Positions 1 through 6,913 of a stretch of DNA of 8,057 nucleotides are shown here, piece by piece. The stretch comes from Actinoplanes liguriensis. Lineage in GTDB: Bacteria > Actinomycetota > Actinomycetes > Mycobacteriales > Micromonosporaceae. A program made the position numbers and the translations under genes. Position 1 is the first letter of the stretch. Each line of letters opens with the position of its first letter. A model generated the notes under the pieces. It worked only from the letters and a program-made list of their open reading frames with translations, was not told where the DNA came from and searched no databases. The stretch lies in assembly GCA_000715855.1 (NCBI GenBank), contig KL571245.1, forward strand, positions 11,368 through 19,424. The letters run 5' to 3'.

Positions 1-2655
1 AAGCGGCGGGAGAAGTCCCCGGCCCGGCGCGAGCCCAAACCGGCGCCGATCAGCCGCCGGGAGCCCAAAGCGCCGAAACCGGTGCCGCTGCGCCCGCAGA
101 AGCTCAAGTTCAGCGACCGCGACCCCGCGATCGAACTGGCGATCAGCGAGATCGCCGGGCACCTCACGTTCACCCAGAGCACCGTCACGGCGTGGTACTA
201 CCTGCCCGAGGTGCGTTGGGCGTTCCGGCCCGACGCCGAGCGCGAGGCCCTGCTCAGTGCGATCTCCGAGCAGTACGCGGGGCTGGCCGGCTTCCGGCTG
301 CACCTGCGGCGCACCACCCGGCCGTTCCCGGCCGACGAGTGGGCCCGCACGGTCGACTCGTTCACCACCAAGCCGCTGCCCGACGTGCAGAACGCGACCT
401 CCTGGTCGGATCATCTGGTCGCGGCGCAACGGCACCTGCTCTCGGTGAACCACGCCGAAGGGCAGACCTATCTCGGCGTCACCTTCGCCCGGCGCTCGCT
501 CGGCGACACGTTCTCCGAGCGGATCCTGCGCGCCTTCGGCCGCGGCACCTCGGAGAACGAGCGGCGCAAGCTGGGCCGGACAGTCGAGCAGTTCGACGAG
601 GTGCTGAACGCGTTCGGCATGCGCGGCCGGCGGGTCACCCCACAGGAACTGGAATGGTTGCTGTTCCGCTCGGTGGCGCTCGGCATGGCCCCGCCCGGGC
701 TGCTCTCCCCCGTCTCCAACGGGCACTGGGAAACCGGTGACCTGCTGGCGCTGACCGAGCAGGTGGAGCGGTACCGGACGCCGTACGGCTCGACGGTCAA
801 GCTGGTCAACCGGATGACCGGCGAGGAACGCCACGTCGCGGTCCTCTCGGTCGGCCGGATGGAGCCCCTGGAGATCCCCGAACGGCACGAGCCGTGGATG
901 CACTTCCACGAGCGCCTCCCGTGGCCCATGGAACTCTCCTCGCGGCTCGACATCCTCGGCTCGAACAGCTCCTTCAAGAACCTCGAACACCGGCTGCGGA
1001 TGATCCGGTCGCAGCAGCTGGACTACGCCGAACACGGCATCGACGCCCCGCCGGAACTGGAACGCCTGGCCAAGCGGGCACTGGTGATCGGCGACGAGAT
1101 GACCACCGGCCTGCCGACCGACTCGGCCCGGGCACACGGCTGGCACCGGATCGCGGTCAGCGGCGCCAACCGCGACGAGTGCCTCGAACGCGCCCGCCGA
1201 CTGATCCAGCTCTACTCCCGTGAACTGCGGATCTCCCTGCAGCACCCGAAAAACCAGGACCAGCTGGCCCGCGAGTTCATCCCCGGCGAGCCCATCGCCA
1301 ACACCGGATACGTCCGGCGCATGCCCGTGAAACTGCTGGCCGCGGCGCTGCCCCAGGCCGCGTCCACGGTCGGCGACCGGCGCGGCGACCTGATCGGACG
1401 GACCGCGGGCACCTGTCGCCGGCCCGTCTTCCTCGACCTGCACTTCCCGATGGAGGTGCGGGAACGCTCCGGGCTCGGCGTCTTCGTGGCCGAACCCGGC
1501 GGTGGCAAGTCGACCCTGATGGGCGCGCTCGGCTACCTCAACGCGCGCCGTGGTGTGCAGGTCACCCTGCTCGACCCCTCGGGGCCGCTCGCCCGGCTGT
1601 GCCAGATGCCGGAGCTCAAGCCGTACAGCCGGGTCCTGAACCTGACCGGATCGGAACAGGGCACCCTCGCCCCCTACGCGCTGATCCCCACCCCGATCCG
1701 CTCCGAGTTCTCGACCGGGCCGAGCGGCGACCGGGAATACGAGATCGCCGTCTCCAACGCCCGGGCCGAGCGGCGCATGCTCGTCCAGGACATCTGCTCC
1801 ATGCTGGTGCCGCCGCAGGTCGCCAAAGAGGCATCCACGGCGACCCTGCTGCGGCACGCGGTCCGGCAGGTCCCGGCCGAGGAGACATCCACCCTCGACG
1901 ACGTCGTCACCACCCTCCAAGGACTCGGCGACGACGAAGGCCGCGAACTGGCCAACCTGCTGCTGGACACCGCGGAAATGCCGCTCGCGCTGCTCTTCTT
2001 CGGCCGGCCGCCGCAACACCTGCTCGGCGCCGACGCCGCCCTGACCGTGATCACCATGGCCGGCCTGCGACTCCCCGACCTCAAGATCGAACGGGAGTAC
2101 TGGTCCGCCGAGGAATCGCTGGCACTGCCGATGCTGCACACCGCGCACCGGCTCGCCGTCCGGCGCTGCTACGGCGGCTCGATGTCGTCCCGCAAGATGG
2201 TCGGCCTCGACGAAGCACACTTCATGGAAGGCTGGCGGTCCGGCCGGTCCTTCCTCGTCCGGCTCGCCCGCGACTCCCGGAAATGGAACCTGGCCGCGCT
2301 GGTCGCCTCGCAGAACCCGCGCGACATCCTCGGCCTCGACGTGCAGAACCTCGTCTCCACCGTCTTCGTCGGCCGGATCGCCGAAGACCAGGAAATCGCA
2401 TCCGAGGCGCTGCGACTGCTGAGAGTCCCCGTGCATGACGGATACGAGGCGACGCTGGCCTCGCTGTCACAGGTGGACACCTCGTCGCAGCATCGGCTGG
2501 GCTTCCGGGAATTCGTGATGCGGGACGTGGACGGGCGGGTCCAGAAGGTTCGCGTCGATGTGTCATACGTCGACGGGTTGTTGGAGCACCTGGACACAAC
2601 GCCGGGAACGCCTCCGCCTTCGGTGGTGCCGCTTCCGTCCGACCTGGAGGTTTGA
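1..2655 (+). CDS. VirB4-like T4SS ATPase (5' end outside window)
   Basis: Probable VirB4/TraC-family ATPase that energises a type IV secretion apparatus at the inner face of the membrane. Residues are counted from the GTG at 82. The C-terminal half carries a Walker A motif (AEPGGGKST, lysine about 476) and a Walker B/DEAH motif (MVGLDEAH, Asp710-Glu711), followed by a SQNPRDI segment of the kind seen after Walker B in this family. The N-terminal part (about 10-420) has no membrane segment and fits the VirB4 N-terminal domain. The frame stays open to base 1. The 27 codons before GTG-82 encode a basic, proline-rich stretch (KRREKSPARREPKPAP and on), and no Shine-Dalgarno precedes that GTG, so the true start is probably left of the window. 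The visible length (about 884 codons) is normal for the family. GC is about 70-78%, typical of resident actinobacterial DNA. The stop lies one base before the next start. Family assignment is firm; the exact subfamily is inferred. Confidence 0.9.
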   Translation, partial: KRREKSPARREPKPAPISRREPKAPKPVPLRPQKLKFSDRDPAIELAISEIAGHLTFTQSTVTAWYYLPEVRWAFRPDAEREALLSAISEQYAGLAGFRLHLRRTTRPFPADEWARTVDSFTTKPLPDVQNATSWSDHLVAAQRHLLSVNHAEGQTYLGVTFARRSLGDTFSERILRAFGRGTSENERRKLGRTVEQFDEVLNAFGMRGRRVTPQELEWLLFRSVALGMAPPGLLSPVSNGHWETGDLLALTEQVERYRTPYGSTVKLVNRMTGEERHVAVLSVGRMEPLEIPERHEPWMHFHERLPWPMELSSRLDILGSNSSFKNLEHRLRMIRSQQLDYAEHGIDAPPELERLAKRALVIGDEMTTGLPTDSARAHGWHRIAVSGANRDECLERARRLIQLYSRELRISLQHPKNQDQLAREFIPGEPIANTGYVRRMPVKLLAAALPQAASTVGDRRGDLIGRTAGTCRRPVFLDLHFPMEVRERSGLGVFVAEPGGGKSTLMGALGYLNARRGVQVTLLDPSGPLARLCQMPELKPYSRVLNLTGSEQGTLAPYALIPTPIRSEFSTGPSGDREYEIAVSNARAERRMLVQDICSMLVPPQVAKEASTATLLRHAVRQVPAEETSTLDDVVTTLQGLGDDEGRELANLLLDTAEMPLALLFFGRPPQHLLGADAALTVITMAGLRLPDLKIEREYWSAEESLALPMLHTAHRLAVRRCYGGSMSSRKMVGLDEAHFMEGWRSGRSFLVRLARDSRKWNLAALVASQNPRDILGLDVQNLVSTVFVGRIAEDQEIASEALRLLRVPVHDGYEATLASLSQVDTSSQHRLGFREFVMRDVDGRVQKVRVDVSYVDGLLEHLDTTPGTPPPSVVPLPSDLEV
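2646..2650 (+). promoter_or_regulatory. Ribosome binding site fixing the start of the VirB6-like gene
   Basis: GGAGG lies six bases before the ATG at 2657 and inside the last codons of the ATPase gene. It decides in favour of this ATG over the longer in-frame opening at 2558, which would overlap the ATPase by about 100 bases and place nonsense in front of a clean signal peptide. Confidence 0.8.
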
Positions 2656-2656
2656 G

Positions 2657-4642
2657 ATGGTGCGGCGGGGGGTGGCGCTGTTTTCGGCTCTTCTGGTGAT
2701 GGTGGTGGCGTCGATCGCCTGGGCGGTGGCAGCACCAACCGGTGCCTACGCCGCCCCAAACAAGGCACCTACTGGCCCGTGCAGCCTGGAGGAATGGAAA
2801 ACAAATCTCAATCAATGCGTAAACCGACTTGTAGAAGCGGTTGGCGAAAAAGCAAAGTGCGAGAATGCGCCCATTCCAAGTACCCCCGACTCAGGACTAG
2901 CAGGCTGGTTCGCCGAAAGACCTGCGGCGTCGAACGAACCTGGCCCGAAGGGTATGTACACCTTATACGGCTACGCGGGATACAGTCTGCCAAACTATGA
3001 TCAGAACGGCGGATGCGCTGCAGCAGTAACCGAGGCTGATTCACGAGTTGAAACAACTATCGCCAACGGCGAGTTCATGGTGGCCACTGCCACCATCGGA
3101 GCGTCGAACGCTCTTCGTGAACGCGCGTGGGATCCGCAGTCGCTCTGGGGATGGGCCGACACGCTTGTGGAGCAAGCGACCACGGCTGTCTATCAGAAGG
3201 TCTTTACTGTTTTCGGTGTAATTACCCTTGCGATTGTTGGCCTCTACCTGCTCTGGCGTTCCCGACAAGCAGACATGGGTGCGGCAACTACAACCGCCGG
3301 CTGGGCCATCCTAGTCATGGTTGGCGTCACAGCAATTGCGGCGTGGCCAGTGCGCTCAGCAAACCTCGCGGATCAGACTCTAGTAACATCGCTAAGCGTT
3401 GTACACAACGCAATTGGACCTCAATCGCAGAGCACCAACCCCGGGTCAGGTTGCAAGCTCGGAAAGGCCGACGCCTGTACCGATAAGCGTCCGCCAGCAG
3501 TACGCGCCAGTGATACGGCAACCGAGACGATGCTTTACCGAAATTGGCTGCGCGGCATTCTAGGATCCGCAGACAGTGAAACTGCCCAAAAATATGGCTT
3601 GGCACTCTACGATGCGCACTCTCTTCGATGGGATGAAGCCGAGGAGATTCGAAAAAACCCTGCCATTCGAGACGCCACGATCGAGCGCAAGCAAAATCAG
3701 TGGAAGGCCATTGCGGCCCAAATCAGCACCGAAGATCCTGAAGCCTATCAGTACCTTACGGGGACTAACGGCATGGAGCGTATCGGGTCAGGCTTTATCG
3801 CCGCCCTTGCCGCGCTCATGTTTGCCATGTTTGACCTAACAGCCTCCATTCTAGTGCTTCTCGGGTTCCTTATATTCCGGTGGGCCGTTATTGCAGTGCC
3901 TATTCTGGGAACGGTCGGTCTATTGCGACCCGCAAGCGCTGGCATCCGCCGCCTCGGAAACGCCGTAATAGCCGCAATTTTTAATATCGCCATTTTTGGC
4001 ACTGGTTCTGCCATCTACCTATTCGCAGTTGATTTGATCATGAACACGGCCACCCTTCCTGGATGGCTTCAGGTTGTTTTGGTGTGGCTGTGCGGTGTTG
4101 TCGGATGGCTGCTGCTCCGCCCATATCGCCGAATCACACAACTCGGCGGTAAAGATGGCGCTGCGACCATCGCTTCCGGAGGTTCGTGGCATCGTCGGTT
4201 CTTCCGGGACATGCGTGAGGCGGCAAAGCTTGACGTCGCCGATGGCGGCGGCACTCGGGAACCAACTTTCGGCAAAGGCCGGACCGTGTTCGTCGAGTCA
4301 AGGAACATGCGTCCCGAGTCCCGCTTGGAAGACCCCGCGCATTCGGCATCGACCCGCGGCGGGTCGACTCGTGCGCCCTCCGCCGACGACTCCAGACTGC
4401 CGGTTCCGAAGCGCTCGGACGGCACAGAGACAGTCCGCGACGAGCGGCCTGCGACGAGGCCGACCAGCACTGAGGTCGATACCAGCAGACGCCCGGCCTC
4501 GGCGCGACCCAAGCCCCGGCGTACCGAATGGACCGAGCCAGACGTAGCCGAGCAACCTGCGTCCTACACGATTTACCGGCCTGCCACGGGTTCCACAACG
4601 CAGGAGCCGGTTACCCCGCGGGTGCGTTCCGAGGCAAGGTGA
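2657..4642 (+). CDS. VirB6/TrbL-like polytopic membrane protein with cysteine-bearing ectodomain
   Basis: A 661-residue membrane protein, probably the channel-forming VirB6/TrbL-like part of the T4SS. Residues 1-32 form a signal peptide (MVRR, hydrophobic run, AYA cleavage site). An ectodomain (about 33-180) has Cys42, 54, 68 and 120. Membrane segments are seen near 181-199, 213-232, 377-423 (probably two), 435-460 and 469-487. The loop at 233-376 holds Cys266 and Cys274. The positive RSR after the first segment puts the ectodomain, the big loop and all six cysteines outside. The tail (490-661) is Arg/Pro/Ser/Thr-rich and looks disordered. The gene starts one base after the ATPase stop. Composition is mosaic: the signal peptide is about 72% GC, the ectodomain and membrane core about 45-55%, and the tail 62-68%. 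Leu103 is a rare TTA codon (2963-2965). Function is inferred from topology and neighbours; sequence identity to named VirB6 proteins is not verified. Confidence 0.8.
   Translation: MVRRGVALFSALLVMVVASIAWAVAAPTGAYAAPNKAPTGPCSLEEWKTNLNQCVNRLVEAVGEKAKCENAPIPSTPDSGLAGWFAERPAASNEPGPKGMYTLYGYAGYSLPNYDQNGGCAAAVTEADSRVETTIANGEFMVATATIGASNALRERAWDPQSLWGWADTLVEQATTAVYQKVFTVFGVITLAIVGLYLLWRSRQADMGAATTTAGWAILVMVGVTAIAAWPVRSANLADQTLVTSLSVVHNAIGPQSQSTNPGSGCKLGKADACTDKRPPAVRASDTATETMLYRNWLRGILGSADSETAQKYGLALYDAHSLRWDEAEEIRKNPAIRDATIERKQNQWKAIAAQISTEDPEAYQYLTGTNGMERIGSGFIAALAALMFAMFDLTASILVLLGFLIFRWAVIAVPILGTVGLLRPASAGIRRLGNAVIAAIFNIAIFGTGSAIYLFAVDLIMNTATLPGWLQVVLVWLCGVVGWLLLRPYRRITQLGGKDGAATIASGGSWHRRFFRDMREAAKLDVADGGGTREPTFGKGRTVFVESRNMRPESRLEDPAHSASTRGGSTRAPSADDSRLPVPKRSDGTETVRDERPATRPTSTEVDTSRRPASARPKPRRTEWTEPDVAEQPASYTIYRPATGSTTQEPVTPRVRSEAR
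4636..4642 (+). promoter_or_regulatory. Ribosome binding site overlapping the upstream stop codon
   Basis: AAGGTGA matches the 3' part of the actinobacterial Shine-Dalgarno consensus. It contains the TGA of the VirB6-like gene and precedes ATG-4647 by four bases (seven from its GG). Ribosomes finishing the upstream gene would therefore sit on the next initiation site. Confidence 0.55.
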
Positions 4643-4646
4643 TCGT

Positions 4647-5192
4647 ATGTCCGGAATAGTCGCGCGCGGACTCAACGCGCTGTTTCGTACACGCTGGGGC
4701 GTGGGTCTAGTCCTCATCGCCGTCGTGCTGGCCATCGTCGGTGTCGGACGGCTCCTTTCCGACGGGAAGTCCGGTTCCACCCCGATCGGATTGGGCTCGC
4801 CGGCGCCGGCGATCAGTGTCGACCCGTCCGAGGACGACAGCATCGTCTCCTCCGATCCGCCTCCCAAGCCGAAAACGAGTCCGGGCCGAGCCCAGCCGGA
4901 GCAGGTGGCCTACGCTTTCGCCTCCGCTTGGGTCAGCCACAACGGCGTCAACTCGAAGAAGTGGCTGGATCGTCTGTTGCCGAACGCCACGACGGATCTC
5001 TCCGAACAACTCCGCGGTGCGGACCCGGCAGGCGTCCCGGCAGACCAGGTACTGGGGCGTCCTGTCCTCGATGTGGTCAACGAAACACAGGTCAACGCGA
5101 TCGTCACGATGAACTCCGGCAAACTCAGCCTCCGGCTGGTCGCTCCGGACGGCCATTGGCTGGTCGACGGCATCGACTGGGAGGGGGCATGA
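4647..5192 (+). CDS. Single-pass membrane protein, probable VirB8/TcpC-like T4SS component
   Basis: A 181-residue protein with a short basic N-terminus, one membrane helix (about 18-35), an acidic Ser/Pro-rich linker (36-84) and a compact outer domain (85-181). The outer domain begins with a helix (EQVAYAFASAWVSH) and ends in alternating strands (VNAIVTMNSGKLSLRLV, then HWLVDGIDW). That is the pattern of an NTF2-like fold, as used by VirB8 and the Gram-positive TcpC proteins to scaffold the T4SS pore. It lies between the VirB6-like and cell-wall hydrolase genes, four bases after the first and overlapping the second by ATGA. GC is about 70%, unlike the low-GC core of its upstream neighbour. 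The fold is read from the sequence pattern only; a generic extracytoplasmic domain is the alternative. Confidence 0.75.
   Translation: MSGIVARGLNALFRTRWGVGLVLIAVVLAIVGVGRLLSDGKSGSTPIGLGSPAPAISVDPSEDDSIVSSDPPPKPKTSPGRAQPEQVAYAFASAWVSHNGVNSKKWLDRLLPNATTDLSEQLRGADPAGVPADQVLGRPVLDVVNETQVNAIVTMNSGKLSLRLVAPDGHWLVDGIDWEGA
5179..5187 (+). promoter_or_regulatory. Purine-rich ribosome binding site for the hydrolase gene
   Basis: GGGAGGGGG ends one base before ATG-5189, with its GGGAGG core four bases upstream. It lies in the last codons of the preceding gene. It supports ATG-5189, at the ATGA overlap, over the longer in-frame opening at 4928, which would cover most of the VirB8-like gene. Confidence 0.6.
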
Positions 5193-6310
5193 CTCTCCGG
5201 CGCCCCCGCAAAGCCGTACTTCTGGTCGCTCTGGTTACGACACTCGCCCTGTTGTGCTGTGGCGGAAGTGTCGCGCTGCTCCTCTACGGCGAACTCGCCG
5301 ACAACGACGACCAGGGCAATCTGAACGCCGCCTCGTTCGAGTGCGGACAGGGTGGGCCGATCGACGCGAACGCCAAGCTGCCGAAGGCCCGGCAGTACGG
5401 TGCGCAGCAGGTCCGCAACGCCGCTGTCATCATCAACGTCGGCGCAAAGCTGAAGATGCCGCCTCGGGCCTGGGTGATCGCCGTGGCTACCGCAATGCAG
5501 GAGTCCCGCCTCTCCAATCTCGGCAACTTGGGCGCCCACAACGACCATGACTCTCTCGGGCTGTTCCAGCAGCGGCCGAGCTCCGGATGGGGAACACCGA
5601 AAGAGATCCAGAATCCGGAGTACGCCGCCACTAAGTTCTACGAGAAGCTCAAGACGATCAAGGGCTGGGAGAACATGTCGCTGACCCGGGCGGCACAGGC
5701 GGTACAGATCAGCGCCTACCCGGACGCGTATGCAAAGCACGAGTCGGCCGCGACCCAGATCGTGAACATGCTGGCCCACGGCGCGGCGAACGCGGTCGGA
5801 AACTCTCTCTCGATGTCATGCGCAGGGGCCGGCCAGATCGCCGCCTCCGGATGGACCATCCCGGTGAAGGCGGAGGTCGGATCCGGCTTCCGGAGCCCGG
5901 AGCGGCCCAACCACCAAGGCGTCGACCTGATCATCGGGCGTTACACGCCCATCGTCGCTGCCGCGAGTGGCATTGTGTCCGTCGTGAAGTGCGACGAGGA
6001 CTTCAAAGGACGAAAGACCTGCAACGTCGATGGGTACCCGGGTAAAGGCGGATGCGGCTGGATGGTGGAGATCCAGCACGCCGGCAACATCATGACCCGT
6101 TACTGTCACATGGTGCAGCAGCCCTTCGTCAAGGTGAATCAGAAGGTAACCGCCGGCCAAGTCATCGGCAAGGTAGGAACGAGCGGCAATTCCTCTGGTC
6201 CTCACCTACACTTCGAGGTTCACTACAACAACGACCGTTCAAGTTCAGGTGCAACCAATCCCGTGACGTTCATGCAAAAACAAGGCGCACCGCTAGGCAA
6301 CGCAGGATGA
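5189..6310 (+). CDS. Bifunctional cell-wall hydrolase: lytic transglycosylase-like domain plus M23 peptidase
   Basis: A 373-residue, membrane-anchored peptidoglycan hydrolase expected to open the wall for the secretion apparatus. An N-terminal helix (about 8-33) anchors it; the LLCC inside it is not a proper lipobox. Residues about 65-200 form a transglycosylase-like domain with the actinobacterial signature AVATAMQES (Glu105, probable catalytic acid), then DSLGLFQQRPSSGWG. Residues about 220-362 form a LytM/M23 metallopeptidase domain: GSGFRSPERPNHQGVDL gives His242 and Asp246, RYCHM gives His307, and GPHLHFEV gives His339 and His341. All expected zinc and catalytic residues are present. Cys268, 278 and 289 sit in an insert between the M23 strands. 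Tn916-type systems do the same job with a lysozyme plus NlpC/P60 fusion; here M23 takes the second place. The gene overlaps both neighbours by ATGA. GC falls from about 75% near 5850 to about 53% past 6180. Proteins with the first domain are sometimes misannotated as heavy-metal transporters. Confidence 0.9.
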   Translation: MTLRRPRKAVLLVALVTTLALLCCGGSVALLLYGELADNDDQGNLNAASFECGQGGPIDANAKLPKARQYGAQQVRNAAVIINVGAKLKMPPRAWVIAVATAMQESRLSNLGNLGAHNDHDSLGLFQQRPSSGWGTPKEIQNPEYAATKFYEKLKTIKGWENMSLTRAAQAVQISAYPDAYAKHESAATQIVNMLAHGAANAVGNSLSMSCAGAGQIAASGWTIPVKAEVGSGFRSPERPNHQGVDLIIGRYTPIVAAASGIVSVVKCDEDFKGRKTCNVDGYPGKGGCGWMVEIQHAGNIMTRYCHMVQQPFVKVNQKVTAGQVIGKVGTSGNSSGPHLHFEVHYNNDRSSSGATNPVTFMQKQGAPLGNAG

Positions 6311-6912
6311 CGGGCGATCCATCCCCAGATCCATTTGCCAGTCAGGGTTTTTGGAAGATAGACCAGCCTCGTCCAATTGCGCCGATTCCAGCCACCATGA
6401 CCGGAAATTCGCGTGGCCATCGAGTACTTATCGGACTCCCCGGGCTCGGCTGGCGCGGTGACCTTCGTGCAGACGAAAAAGTGATCCAAGGAAGCCGAAC
6501 CTACATACCTGTAATGCCAGAATCAGAGTGGTATAGGGCAGAATCAGAAAAGACTGAGGTTTTCGCCGCACTTGTCCCCGTTGATCGGGTTTGGGTGGAA
6601 GAACTCGGTCTTCCAGACCCGCCAGACTCAGCCGCCTCACTTCGACCTCGTCTAGTTTCCCTCGACCAGCCTCCGCGGCGAGCACCAATACCTGCGGAAC
6701 ATGCTGGCGCCATAACTGGTCGGCGTGTGGTTCGACTCCTTGAGGACGGGGGCGAGCACCGAGATTTGCGTGCCACCACCGAGCTCTACACCAGCGAGGA
6801 TGGCGCCGTCTGCGCACGAGTTTGCATTGAACTCGAATGGTACCGGTGGTCTTGGAGTGGAAAGGTTCCACAAACGCTAGAGGTTCCTTCCACACTATTG
6901 TGGATTGAGTAA
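6307..6912 (+). CDS. Unrecognised soluble protein, last gene of the operon
   Basis: A 201-residue protein that I do not recognise. It has no signal peptide or membrane helix. The first 35 residues are Pro-rich. Residues 36-100 read as a strand-rich domain (HRVLIGLPGLGWRGDLRADE, later SEWYRAE and VFAALVPVDRVWVEEL). A Pro/Arg-rich linker follows (about 101-138), and a second strand-rich part (139-201) ends with aromatic WYRWSWSG and hydrophobic STLLWIE. It shares an ATGA overlap with the hydrolase stop, and no good ribosome site is seen, so translation is probably coupled. The longer in-frame opening at 6052 would run through the M23 domain and is rejected. GC is about 48-62%, low for this DNA. 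Its place in the operon suggests an accessory or cytoplasmic partner of the T4SS, or a cargo or immunity protein; this is inference only. Confidence 0.75.
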   Translation: MTGDPSPDPFASQGFWKIDQPRPIAPIPATMTGNSRGHRVLIGLPGLGWRGDLRADEKVIQGSRTYIPVMPESEWYRAESEKTEVFAALVPVDRVWVEELGLPDPPDSAASLRPRLVSLDQPPRRAPIPAEHAGAITGRRVVRLLEDGGEHRDLRATTELYTSEDGAVCARVCIELEWYRWSWSGKVPQTLEVPSTLLWIE

Positions 6913-6913
6913 C

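Noticed and set aside
2558..2656. Longer start for the VirB6-like gene
   Set aside because: It would overlap the ATPase by about 100 bases. ATG-2657 has GGAGG at correct spacing and begins a clean signal peptide.
2169..2815. Two minus-strand openings of about 200 codons
   Set aside because: Antisense to the conserved ATPase C-terminus and the VirB6-like signal peptide; Arg/Pro/Ser-rich composition typical of high-GC shadow frames.
4928..5188. Longer start for the hydrolase
   Set aside because: It lies in the second frame of the VirB8-like gene. ATG-5189 has a ribosome site and starts directly before the membrane anchor.
5243..5262. Lipobox in the hydrolase N-terminus (LALLCC)
   Set aside because: The residue before the cysteine is Leu, not Gly/Ala/Ser, and hydrophobic residues continue after it, so a membrane anchor fits better.
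4910..5779. Minus-strand opening of 289 codons
   Set aside because: It lies opposite two well-supported genes, has no ribosome site or recognisable domain, and reads as a shadow frame.
6052..6306. Longer start for the unknown operon-terminal gene
   Set aside because: It overlaps the intact M23 active-site region in another frame; the ATGA junction at 6307 is the natural start.
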